Assembly (NCBI GenBank): GCA_050945895.1
Contig: JBMNTU010000006.1
Location: forward strand, 1 to 38,127
DNA: 38,127 nt
Direction: 5' to 3'
Origin: JBMNTU01 sp050945895
GTDB taxonomy: Bacteria > Bacillota > Clostridia > Christensenellales > Christensenellaceae
Part shown: positions 31,457-38,127 of the stretch, one piece after another
How the letters are laid out: each line of letters opens with the position of its first letter
Numbering within the stretch: position 1 is the stretch's first letter
Made by a program: the position numbers and the translations under genes
The notes under the pieces: model-generated
What the model was told of the DNA's origin: nothing
The model's input: only the letters and a program-made list of their open reading frames with translations
Database searches by the model: none

Positions 31457-32656
31457 ATGAAAACAAATGTGTTGTCGTCCAAGTTGTTGTTTCCCGTTGC
31501 ACTGTTTCTGGCTTTTTTGTCCGGCTATTACCTTACGACCTACCAATTTTCGCTCCTTAGGATAGCAGACGAATTTTTGCTGGACAATGCGCAGCTCGGC
31601 GTGCTCATTGGTACAAACTATATTTCACAGATGTTTGTACCCATCTTGTTTGGTATCCTGGCAGACAAAAAAGGAAAAAAGATCATGCTGTTCATTTCCT
31701 GTGCGGTGTGGCTTGTGGGAATGGGCTGCCTGTTTGTGGCGGCCGATTATATCATTCTTAGCGTGTGCGTCTTTGCAATGGGCGCGGGCTTTGGCAGCAC
31801 GCAGGCGCTCTACCTTTCGTCCATCGGGGACGCCTATCCGGATAAAGTTACCAAATATACCAATTTTACGTTGATTATGTTCAGCATAGGCGCGTTTTTC
31901 TCCCCCATTATTTCGCAGCAGCTTGTCAACAACGGCCTTTTGTGGCGAAGCCTTTTCATCCCCCTCATTACTATGCTTGCCATTGGCGTAATTCTACTGA
32001 TTTTCACCAAATTTGCAAAAATGGCAGCCAAAAAAGAGGCTGCTGTCCAAGCGGCGGCAAGCGGCGGGCAACAGATAAAACCAGGCCCCATTTACAAGAA
32101 TCCCCTTTTCTATATCATCATCATTGCGATGATGCTGTATATGGGCATCGAAACGCCCACCTCCTCTTACGCCGATACCTATATGGTGCGCAACTTCGGT
32201 GCAGAGGAGCTTTCGGCGCTGTCCCTTTCGCTCTACTGGATTATGATGGTTCCGTCGCGGTTTTTGGCAGGCTTCATTAAAGACCGCCACCTAACGCTGA
32301 TGATGGTGTTCAATATAGCAGTTGCCGCCGTATCCGTTTTAATTGCAACCACAGGCAATGCAACGGTCGCGTTTATCGGCTTTATTGCGTGCGGCTTTTT
32401 GTCCGGGCCTATGTTCCCCACAATCTACTCGTTTGGTATGCGCACGTTTCCGCATGCAACGGGTACGGTTTCCAGCGTGTGCACCGCGTTTTCCGGCGTC
32501 GGCGGTACGCTCTTCCCGGCTGTTATGGGCTTTTTGAGCGAAGGCCGTTCGCTTTCAGTCGTGTATATTTGTATTGCGGTCGTCGCATTCGTTGGGTTCC
32601 TGTTTAACATTGTTACAAGAAAAGCCATGCACAAACAAGGCATTATGATATACTAA
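31457..32656 (+). CDS. MFS transporter
   Basis: The 399-residue protein has about 12 membrane helices with the loop between helices 2 and 3 reading GILADKKGKKIM, the classic major facilitator signature position. The central cytoplasmic loop is about residues 190-210. Substrate is not evident. The dehydrogenase gene starts 33 bases later in the same direction, which hints at an organic or hydroxy acid, but this is only inferred. AAAGGA lies 9 bases upstream of the ATG. A TATAAT at 31414-31419, with a weak -35, may be its promoter. Confidence 0.85.
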   Translation: MKTNVLSSKLLFPVALFLAFLSGYYLTTYQFSLLRIADEFLLDNAQLGVLIGTNYISQMFVPILFGILADKKGKKIMLFISCAVWLVGMGCLFVAADYIILSVCVFAMGAGFGSTQALYLSSIGDAYPDKVTKYTNFTLIMFSIGAFFSPIISQQLVNNGLLWRSLFIPLITMLAIGVILLIFTKFAKMAAKKEAAVQAAASGGQQIKPGPIYKNPLFYIIIIAMMLYMGIETPTSSYADTYMVRNFGAEELSALSLSLYWIMMVPSRFLAGFIKDRHLTLMMVFNIAVAAVSVLIATTGNATVAFIGFIACGFLSGPMFPTIYSFGMRTFPHATGTVSSVCTAFSGVGGTLFPAVMGFLSEGRSLSVVYICIAVVAFVGFLFNIVTRKAMHKQGIMIY

Positions 32657-32689
32657 ACTGTATAGTCTGGCAAAAGGAGAGTGAAAAAA

Positions 32690-33571
32690 ATGAAAAAAGT
32701 TGGATGGATTGGTACTGGCAGGATGGGCGGCCGCATGTCGGCCAGGCTGATGGACGCGGGCTACCCGCTTTTCATATGCGACACCAACCCGGATAATACG
32801 AAGGAGCTGCAAAAAAAAGGCGCTGCCGTTTTGGGTAGCGCAGAAGATGTGACCAAAAGTGTGGATATCGTCTTTTCCATGCTGCCCAGCCAATATGTAT
32901 TGAAAGATGTCGCATTTGGCGATGCGGGCGTTATAAAAGCGCTGGACCAAACAAAGATTTTTGTGGATATGAGCACCGTAGACCCCAAAACGACGGCGGA
33001 AATAAGCGATGCGGTCGAGCAAAAGCAATCCAGCTTCCTGCGCGCACCCGTATCGGGCAGTACGGCCTTTGCCGAGCAGGGCACGCTCAAGGTGCTGGCT
33101 TCGGGCAACAAAGACGCATACGAAACCGTGCTCCCTCTTTTTAAGGTGCTTTCGGATAAGCAATACTACCTGGGCGGCGGCGACGAAGGCCACTATGCGA
33201 AAATTGCTGTCAATATGCTGCTCATCAGCTATTTGCAGTCCCTTTCCGAAGCGCTGGTCTTTGGGGAAAAAACCGGGCTCGACTGGCAAACGCTCATCGA
33301 CATCATCGGCGACAGCGCGGCGGCGGCGCCCATTGTCAACTACAAAAAAGAAACGCTTAAAAACCGCGATTTTACGCCTATGTCTACCATCAATACCGCC
33401 GTCAAAGACATTGGCTTTGCCATCGATATCGGGCAGGAAAAAGACATTCCCCTGCCAACCGCGGCTATTTCCGCGCAATTCCTCGCGGGGATGAAGTCCA
33501 GCGGGCGCGGCGAGCTGGACCTTTCGGCAGTGCTGCTTGCGGTAGAAGAGCTTTGCGGAATCAAGCACTGA
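32690..33571 (+). CDS. 3-hydroxyisobutyrate dehydrogenase-like beta-hydroxyacid dehydrogenase
   Basis: The 293-residue protein is a member of the NAD(P)-dependent beta-hydroxyacid dehydrogenase family. It has the Rossmann motif GWIGTGRMGGRM (about 5-16), the substrate-binding APVSGSTAFAEQGTL segment (about 118-132) and the catalytic lysine in GHYAKIAVNMLL (about 168-179). The substrate may be 3-hydroxyisobutyrate, tartronate semialdehyde or a related acid; the sequence does not distinguish them. The ATG at 32690 has AGGAGAG 8 bases upstream; an in-frame GTG at 32681 lies inside that site. It follows the MFS gene and ends at a bidirectional terminator. Confidence 0.88.
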   Translation: MKKVGWIGTGRMGGRMSARLMDAGYPLFICDTNPDNTKELQKKGAAVLGSAEDVTKSVDIVFSMLPSQYVLKDVAFGDAGVIKALDQTKIFVDMSTVDPKTTAEISDAVEQKQSSFLRAPVSGSTAFAEQGTLKVLASGNKDAYETVLPLFKVLSDKQYYLGGGDEGHYAKIAVNMLLISYLQSLSEALVFGEKTGLDWQTLIDIIGDSAAAAPIVNYKKETLKNRDFTPMSTINTAVKDIGFAIDIGQEKDIPLPTAAISAQFLAGMKSSGRGELDLSAVLLAVEELCGIKH

Positions 33572-33652
33572 GTATATCGTATTGTCGGAAGAATATCAGC
33601 TTTCGGCAAACGCTGCCGCAGGACGCGTTTATATGTTTATAGCGGATACAAT

Positions 33653-33688
33653 AAAAACCCTCTTTTCCATATAGGTAGGAGGGTTTTT
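33653..33688. terminator. Bidirectional terminator between the dehydrogenase and glmS
   Basis: AAAAACCCTC (33653-33662) and GAGGGTTTTT (33679-33688) are perfectly complementary. A T run follows on both strands, so it can end both convergent transcripts. Confidence 0.85.
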
Positions 33689-33719
33689 TATCCTTTTTTA
33701 TTGGTTGTAGAATTGTCGC

Positions 33720-35549
33720 TTATTCCACCGTAACCGACTTGGCAAGGTTTCTTGGGCGGTCTACGTCGCAACCCTTTTCCACAGACATATAATATGCAAA
33801 AAGCTGCATGGGCACCATTGCGGTAATGGGCGCCATAAAATCTTCGGTGTCGGGCACGGCAACCAGGTGGTCTACTGCGTCCGCTACCTTTTCTACATAC
33901 TTTTGCTGCGTGATGGCAAGCACGATTGCCCCGCGCGATTTTACCTCACGGACATTGCTAATGGATTTGTCCAGCAGCTCTCCCTGGGTGAGCACCGCCA
34001 CGACCAGCGTACCCGGCTCGATGAGCGCAATCGTTCCGTGTTTAAGCTCTCCTGCGGCGTATGCCTCCGAATGGATATAGCTGATTTCCTTCAGTTTGAG
34101 GGAGCCTTCCATCGCCAGCGCATAATCCAAACCGCGGCCGATGTAAAAAACGCTCGATTCGGAAAAATGCTGCGCGGCGAATTTTTGCAGCGCCACTTTA
34201 TTTTGCAATACATCCTGCACCTTTTCCGGAACCCTTCGCAGCTCTGCAACGCTTCCTTTGTATTCCTCTTCGGTTATAACCGCCTTTGCCCGGCAAAGGT
34301 TGAGGCACAGCATGTACATGGCCATTAGCTGCGTTGTATACGCTTTGGTGGACGCCACAGCAATCTCTAGGCCGGCGCGCGTATAAAACACGCTGTCTGC
34401 CTCTCGGGCAACTGTAGACCCCACAACATTACAAATAGCCAGCACATAAGCGCCCTGCTTTTTTGCTTGGCGGAGCGCCGCAATCGTATCGGCTGTTTCG
34501 CCCGACTGGCTGACCACAATAACAAAATCGGTTTTGCCGAGGATGGGTTTTTTGTACCGGAACTCGGATGCGATCTCTACGTCCGTTTTGACCCGCGCAT
34601 AGCGTTCCAGCAGGTATTTTCCCACATACGCGGCATGGTACGCCGTTCCGCATGCCACAATCGTTATTTTTTCGATGTTTTTGAACGTTTGGTCTGTTAA
34701 CCCGGCTTCAGCAAGACAAATAGCGCCGTCTTCTACCCGTGTATTGAGCGTATCCGTCAGCGCGCGCGGCTGTTCTTCGATCTCTTTGATCATAAAATGC
34801 TCGTAGCCCGCTTTTTCCGCCTGGTCTACGTCCCAGTCCACCGCAAATGGCTGTTTTACAATCCGGTTCATGTACTTGTCGTACAGGCGGACTTTATCGC
34901 GCCTCAAAACGGCAAGCTCCCCGTCTTCCAGAAAGATGACATCGTGCGTATATTTCAGCAGCGCCGGAATGTCCGACGCAATGAGGCTTTCGCCCTCTCC
35001 CAGCCCCACGACCAGCGGGCTGTCTTTTTTGGCGGCCACAACCTCGTCCGGAAACTGCCGGCAAACAACGGCAATGGCATAGCTGCCCTCCAGCATGTTC
35101 AGCGCCTTGTGGACGGCCGTTTTAAGGTCGCCCTCCAAAAAGAAATTTACCAGATGCGCAATTACTTCGGTATCGGTATCCGAAGAAAATGCGATTCCGC
35201 GGCGGGTAAGCCATTCTTTTACTTTTAAATAGTTTTCGATGATTCCATTGTGAACAATGGCAACGTCTCCCTGCATGCTTGTATGCGGGTGGGAATTTTC
35301 AAAATTCGGTTCCCCATGCGTGGCCCAGCGCGTATGTCCGATCCCGATGGTATCCGCCTCATTTTTGCCATCCACAAGGGCTTCCAGCTCTTTGAGGCGG
35401 CCCTTTGCTTTGTATACGTTCATTTCGCCGTTTTGCGAGAGGTACGCCACCCCTGCGCTGTCGTATCCGCGGTACTCCAGTTTTTTGAGCCCGCCAATCA
35501 AAACGGGGATAACGTCACGCCCCCCGACATATCCAACAATTCCGCACAT
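33720..35549 (-). CDS. glmS: Glutamine-fructose-6-phosphate aminotransferase
   Basis: GlmS makes glucosamine 6-phosphate from fructose 6-phosphate and glutamine, the first step to UDP-GlcNAc. The 609-residue product begins MCGIVGYVG with the catalytic Cys2, has the glutaminase domain to about residue 220, and two SIS domains (SQSGETADTI near 350). The C-terminus ends with the conserved KSVTVE. It starts 18 bases after glmM with a GGGAG site. The gap is far too short for a glmS ribozyme, which many Firmicutes carry upstream, and none is seen above trxB either. Confidence 0.97.
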   Translation of the reverse strand: MCGIVGYVGGRDVIPVLIGGLKKLEYRGYDSAGVAYLSQNGEMNVYKAKGRLKELEALVDGKNEADTIGIGHTRWATHGEPNFENSHPHTSMQGDVAIVHNGIIENYLKVKEWLTRRGIAFSSDTDTEVIAHLVNFFLEGDLKTAVHKALNMLEGSYAIAVVCRQFPDEVVAAKKDSPLVVGLGEGESLIASDIPALLKYTHDVIFLEDGELAVLRRDKVRLYDKYMNRIVKQPFAVDWDVDQAEKAGYEHFMIKEIEEQPRALTDTLNTRVEDGAICLAEAGLTDQTFKNIEKITIVACGTAYHAAYVGKYLLERYARVKTDVEIASEFRYKKPILGKTDFVIVVSQSGETADTIAALRQAKKQGAYVLAICNVVGSTVAREADSVFYTRAGLEIAVASTKAYTTQLMAMYMLCLNLCRAKAVITEEEYKGSVAELRRVPEKVQDVLQNKVALQKFAAQHFSESSVFYIGRGLDYALAMEGSLKLKEISYIHSEAYAAGELKHGTIALIEPGTLVVAVLTQGELLDKSISNVREVKSRGAIVLAITQQKYVEKVADAVDHLVAVPDTEDFMAPITAMVPMQLFAYYMSVEKGCDVDRPRNLAKSVTVE

Positions 35550-35567
35550 ATAAAACTCCCGGTCCTT

Positions 35568-36914
35568 CTACTTCAGACGCCGCTCGATCAGCTTTGCCAT
35601 TTCCACCGCTTTTTTGGTAATATCGTTTTTGTTTTGGCCTTCAATCATGACGCGGACAAGCGGCTCTGTTCCCGAAGCGCGAATCAGCACGCGTCCTTCG
35701 CCTTTAAACTGGTCTTCCAGCCCTTTAACCGCATTTGCAATTTCGCTGTCGTCCATGTAGCCGTATTTTTTCTTGTCGTCCACCGCCGCGCCCACAAGCA
35801 CCTGCGGAAGCTTTTTTATAGACCGCGCAAGCCGCGCCAAAGGCTTGTCTTCGCGCTTCATAACAGACATCAGCTGCACGCCGGACAATATTCCGTCGCC
35901 TGTCGTATTATGCTCGAGGAAAATAATATGGCCGGACTGCTCTCCCCCCAGGTTATAGTCGTCGCGGAGCATCTCCTCCAGCACATACCGGTCGCCGACG
36001 TTTGTCCGAAGCAGCGTAATGCCGTTTTCCTTAAGCGTCATTTCCGTGCCCATGTTGCTCATCACCGTTCCGACAAGCGTATCTTTTTTAAGCACGCCGC
36101 GTTTTTTCATGTCGACCGCGCAGATGGTCATAATCTTGTCTCCATCCACAACATTTCCGTGCTCGTCTACCGCAATCAGCCTGTCTGCGTCGCCGTCAAA
36201 CGCCAGCCCAATATCTGCGCCAATTTCCGAAACCAACCGGGAAAGCTGCTCCGGATGGGTAGAACCGCAGTTGTCGTTGATGTTGACGCCGTCCGGCATA
36301 TTGTAATACGGCAGCACTTCCGCGCCCAGCAGCTTGAATATCCACGGCGCAACTTCGCTTGCCGCGCCGTTTGCGCAGTCGAGCACCACCTTCATACCCG
36401 AAAGATCGGCATCGGTCGTAGAAACGACGTAGTCGATATATTCCTGCGCTGCTTTTTTGAGGCGGATGCGCCGCCCCATCTTTTTACCTGTCGGCTGCGG
36501 GATGGTTTCCGTTTGCCGGAGGATGATGTTTTCAATCCGCTCTTCAATTTCGTCTGCCAGCTTATAGCCGGAGGAATTGAAAAACTTGATGCCGTTGTAT
36601 TCCATTGTATTGTGCGATGCAGAAATAACGATGCCCGCATCGTAGCCAAGGTGGCGCGTTAAATAGGCCACCGCCGAGGTAGGCAGCGTACACGCAACAA
36701 TCGCCTCTGCCCCGGCCGAGCATATGCCCGCCACCAGCGCGCACTCCAGCATATCGCCGGACGCGCGCGTGTCTTTTCCTATCAATATTTTTGCGCTGTG
36801 TACTTCATCCGTCAAGCAAAATGCGCCTGCCCTGCCCAGCTCGTAGGCCATTCCAGACGTTAAAACTTCGTTGGCAATGCCGCGCACACCATCTGTTCCA
36901 AATAGCTCTCCCAT
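35568..36914 (-). CDS. glmM: Phosphoglucosamine mutase
   Basis: GlmM converts glucosamine 6-phosphate to glucosamine 1-phosphate. The 448-residue product begins MGELFGTDGVRG, has the phosphoserine loop ISASHN with the catalytic Ser100, the magnesium site FDGDADR (about 240) and the phosphate-binding RASGTEP (about 407-413). Length is normal. AAGGAG precedes the ATG at 36914. It lies between trxB (stop 9 bases upstream) and glmS (start 18 bases downstream) on the minus strand, so flux through two steps of amino-sugar synthesis is co-expressed. Confidence 0.97.
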   Translation of the reverse strand: MGELFGTDGVRGIANEVLTSGMAYELGRAGAFCLTDEVHSAKILIGKDTRASGDMLECALVAGICSAGAEAIVACTLPTSAVAYLTRHLGYDAGIVISASHNTMEYNGIKFFNSSGYKLADEIEERIENIILRQTETIPQPTGKKMGRRIRLKKAAQEYIDYVVSTTDADLSGMKVVLDCANGAASEVAPWIFKLLGAEVLPYYNMPDGVNINDNCGSTHPEQLSRLVSEIGADIGLAFDGDADRLIAVDEHGNVVDGDKIMTICAVDMKKRGVLKKDTLVGTVMSNMGTEMTLKENGITLLRTNVGDRYVLEEMLRDDYNLGGEQSGHIIFLEHNTTGDGILSGVQLMSVMKREDKPLARLARSIKKLPQVLVGAAVDDKKKYGYMDDSEIANAVKGLEDQFKGEGRVLIRASGTEPLVRVMIEGQNKNDITKKAVEMAKLIERRLK

Positions 36915-36923
36915 AGTTCTCCT

Positions 36924-37838
36924 TTATTTTTCACTCAATATATAAAGCTCTGCCTTAGAAGCCGCAACCGCCCCATCCGAAACGGCCGTCACAATTTGGC
37001 GAAGCTCCTTTTTCCGTATATCGCCCGCACAAAACACACCCGGAATATTGGTCGTGCAGGTCTCGTCCGCATCGATATATTTATCTGCGGTAAGGCCAAC
37101 TGCCCCATCAACCAGCTCGGTTCGGGGAATTTGCCCAATGGCAACAAATACGCCGGTAACATCCAGCACTTTGGTTTCCTTTGTTTGGGTATGCTCCACA
37201 ACCAGCTGCTTGGCCGAAAATTCCCCTTCGATGCGCAGCGGAATATAGCTTAACACAAATTCGATATTTTCAACCTTCCGGGCATTTTCCACAAGCGCTT
37301 TCTGCGCGCGGAACTGGTCGCGCCGATGCACAAGGTACACCTTACGCGCAAACTGAGACAGGTAGAGCGCATCCTCCACTGCCGTATTCCCACCGCCGAT
37401 TACGGCGACATCCGCGTTTTTGAAAAATGCACCGTCGCACGTCGCGCAATAAGATACGCCCGCGCCCGCAAAATTGTTCTCCCCCGGAATACCAACATGC
37501 TTGGGCAGCGCGCCCATCGCCAAAATCACTGTTTTTGCCTCGTATGTATTTTTTGAGGTGACGATTTTTTTTACCTCGCCCGAAAGCTCAAACGATTTAA
37601 TCGTTTCGGTTGTAAACGCCGCGCCCATTCTTTCTGCCTGTTTACGCATACGGTGGGCAATGGCCGCGCCCTCCGTATCTTCGTCAAACCCGGGGTAGTT
37701 TTCAATAATATAGGAAAGCGCCATCTGTCCGCCCGCAAATGCACGTTCGATAATCAATACGCTCAGCCCTCCGCGCGCGGCATAGATCCCCGCTGTCAGG
37801 CCCGCCGGCCCGCCGCCGGCAATCAGTACATCATACAT
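36924..37838 (-). CDS. trxB: Thioredoxin reductase
   Basis: This 305-residue flavoprotein reduces thioredoxin. It has the FAD motif GGGPAG (8-13), the redox pair CATC (131-134) and the NAD(P)H-binding GGGNTAVEDA (about 152-161), and the C-terminal FAD contact GVFCAGDIR (about 270-278). The ATG at 37838 has AGGTG 6 bases upstream; a longer frame to 37862 lacks a site. The typical partner trxA is not in the window. It heads the trxB-glmM-glmS cluster, an uncommon neighbourhood that puts thiol redox control and cell-wall sugar synthesis in one transcript. Confidence 0.96.
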   Translation of the reverse strand: MYDVLIAGGGPAGLTAGIYAARGGLSVLIIERAFAGGQMALSYIIENYPGFDEDTEGAAIAHRMRKQAERMGAAFTTETIKSFELSGEVKKIVTSKNTYEAKTVILAMGALPKHVGIPGENNFAGAGVSYCATCDGAFFKNADVAVIGGGNTAVEDALYLSQFARKVYLVHRRDQFRAQKALVENARKVENIEFVLSYIPLRIEGEFSAKQLVVEHTQTKETKVLDVTGVFVAIGQIPRTELVDGAVGLTADKYIDADETCTTNIPGVFCAGDIRKKELRQIVTAVSDGAVAASKAELYILSEK

Positions 37839-37875
37839 TTTTTTCACCTGCCATCGTTTCAAAATATCCCTTGTA

Positions 37876-37904
37876 ATGATACCACAATATTGCTGCTAAA
37901 ACAA
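37876..37904 (-). promoter_or_regulatory. Promoter of trxB-glmM-glmS
   Basis: On the minus strand TTGTTT (37904-37899), 17 bases and TATCAT (37881-37876), with TGG directly before the -10, an extended -10 element. The start site would be near 37869. Confidence 0.65.
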
Positions 37905-38027
37905 AAAAAATTGTAAACAAAGCAGGCCGTCCGCGCATATTTCCCGGGCAGTCTGTGTTTTTGTTAATCTAAAAATACAGCAAATGGTCACCAAAAATAT
38001 AGCACATGCCCAGAGATAAAACGGGCA

Positions 38028-38104
38028 TCTCAGCACCGAGCTAAAACTGCTATCCTTTAGAGTGCTACGAAGCCAATAAAGGAGGCGAAAGGAAGGTGCT
38101 GAGA
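38028..38104 (+). promoter_or_regulatory. 10-bp inverted repeat bracketing the ribosome site of the edge gene
   Basis: TCTCAGCACC (38028-38037) is the exact complement of GGTGCTGAGA (38095-38104), which ends on the base before the ATG. The GGAAGG site (38091-38096) runs into the stem. A smaller hairpin ATGCCC/GGGCAT (38006-38011, 38023-38028) lies just upstream. Folding could block translation of long read-through transcripts. Confidence 0.5.
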
Positions 38105-38127
38105 ATGCCACAAATTGAGTATATCAA
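38105..38127 (+). CDS. Start of an unidentified gene at the right edge
   Basis: Only seven codons plus two bases are in the window; they read MPQIEYI. The ATG at 38105 has GGAAGG 8 bases upstream and a stronger AAGGAGG at about 38079-38085. If the repeats at 37962-38004 mark an insertion sequence, this would be its transposase. The seven residues cannot establish that. Confidence 0.45.

Larger units (their letters stand above)
37962..38127 (+). mobile_element. Possible left end of an IS21-like insertion sequence
   Basis: Two near-repeats start with TG. One begins at 37962 and ends AAAAATACAGCA (37971-37982). The other begins at 37985 and ends AAAAATATAGCA (37993-38004). They are spaced 23 bases. 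Multiple short terminal repeats that begin TG are typical of IS21-family ends. A gene starts about 100 bases inside. The rest lies outside the window, so this is tentative. Confidence 0.3.

Noticed and set aside
35250..36662. 470-codon plus-strand frame opposite glmS and glmM
   Set aside because: GlmS and GlmM are unambiguous on the minus strand. The translation has no recognisable motif.
38006..38104. CRISPR or riboswitch at the right edge
   Set aside because: The repeats are an inverted pair and two terminal-like near-repeats only, with no array and no riboswitch consensus I recognise.

Overview
This window looks like a chromosomal segment of an anaerobic Clostridia-type Firmicute. The GC content is roughly 50 percent by eye, Shine-Dalgarno sites are strong, GTG and TTG starts are common, and sigma-A promoters often carry an extended -10 box. 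Supporting genes include Rex, a rubrerythrin, a 5-nitroimidazole-resistance-like flavoprotein, a TM1266-type hydrogenase regulator and a LytTR/LiaF-like pair. A Christensenellaceae-like host would fit, but that is a guess from gene content only. Almost everything is core or near-core. The right edge may be the start of an insertion sequence.

Left part (1-6900): the start of tuf (EF-Tu) on the minus strand, then a VanW-family envelope protein, a LiaF-like membrane protein and a LytTR regulator, all minus. The divergent plus-strand rex-yjbQ pair and a second VanW-family protein follow. The two VanW genes have promoters with the same hexamers and spacing. LytTR has a good candidate operator upstream of its own promoter.

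Central part (7000-21530): replication, repair and carbon metabolism on the plus strand. It holds dnaE, pfkA with unusual substrate-site residues, an archaeal-type glycerol-1-phosphate dehydrogenase overlapping a HAD-IIA phosphatase, an unknown protein, an OGG1-type glycosylase that looks leaderless, a YcxB-like membrane protein, a PHP phosphoesterase, a membrane-anchored sugar-binding-like protein, and a dnaX-ybaB-recR-udg-udg2 run ending in two uracil-DNA glycosylase-family genes, one with and one without the Fe-S cysteines.

Right-centre (21650-29000): envelope functions. These are a secreted SH3/peptidoglycan-binding protein behind a structured leader, a carboxy-terminal processing protease, the TM1266-like regulator, a 53-residue small protein on the minus strand, and a MacB-like three-gene ABC system (ATPase, large extracytoplasmic protein, FtsX/MacB permease).

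Right part (29000-38127): a VOC protein, a NimA-like flavoprotein divergent from rubrerythrin across a PerR-like box, a YbaK deacylase, an MFS transporter with a beta-hydroxyacid dehydrogenase, and the minus-strand trxB-glmM-glmS cluster feeding peptidoglycan precursor synthesis. At the edge are two TG-starting near-repeats and the first codons of a gene whose start abuts a 10-bp inverted repeat, compatible with an IS21-like element end.

The best candidates for something new are the glycerol-1-phosphate dehydrogenase/HAD pair, the LytTR operator with its LiaF-like partner, the GGSDGPT-containing ABC-associated protein, the structured leader at 21694-21766, and the 53-residue protein.
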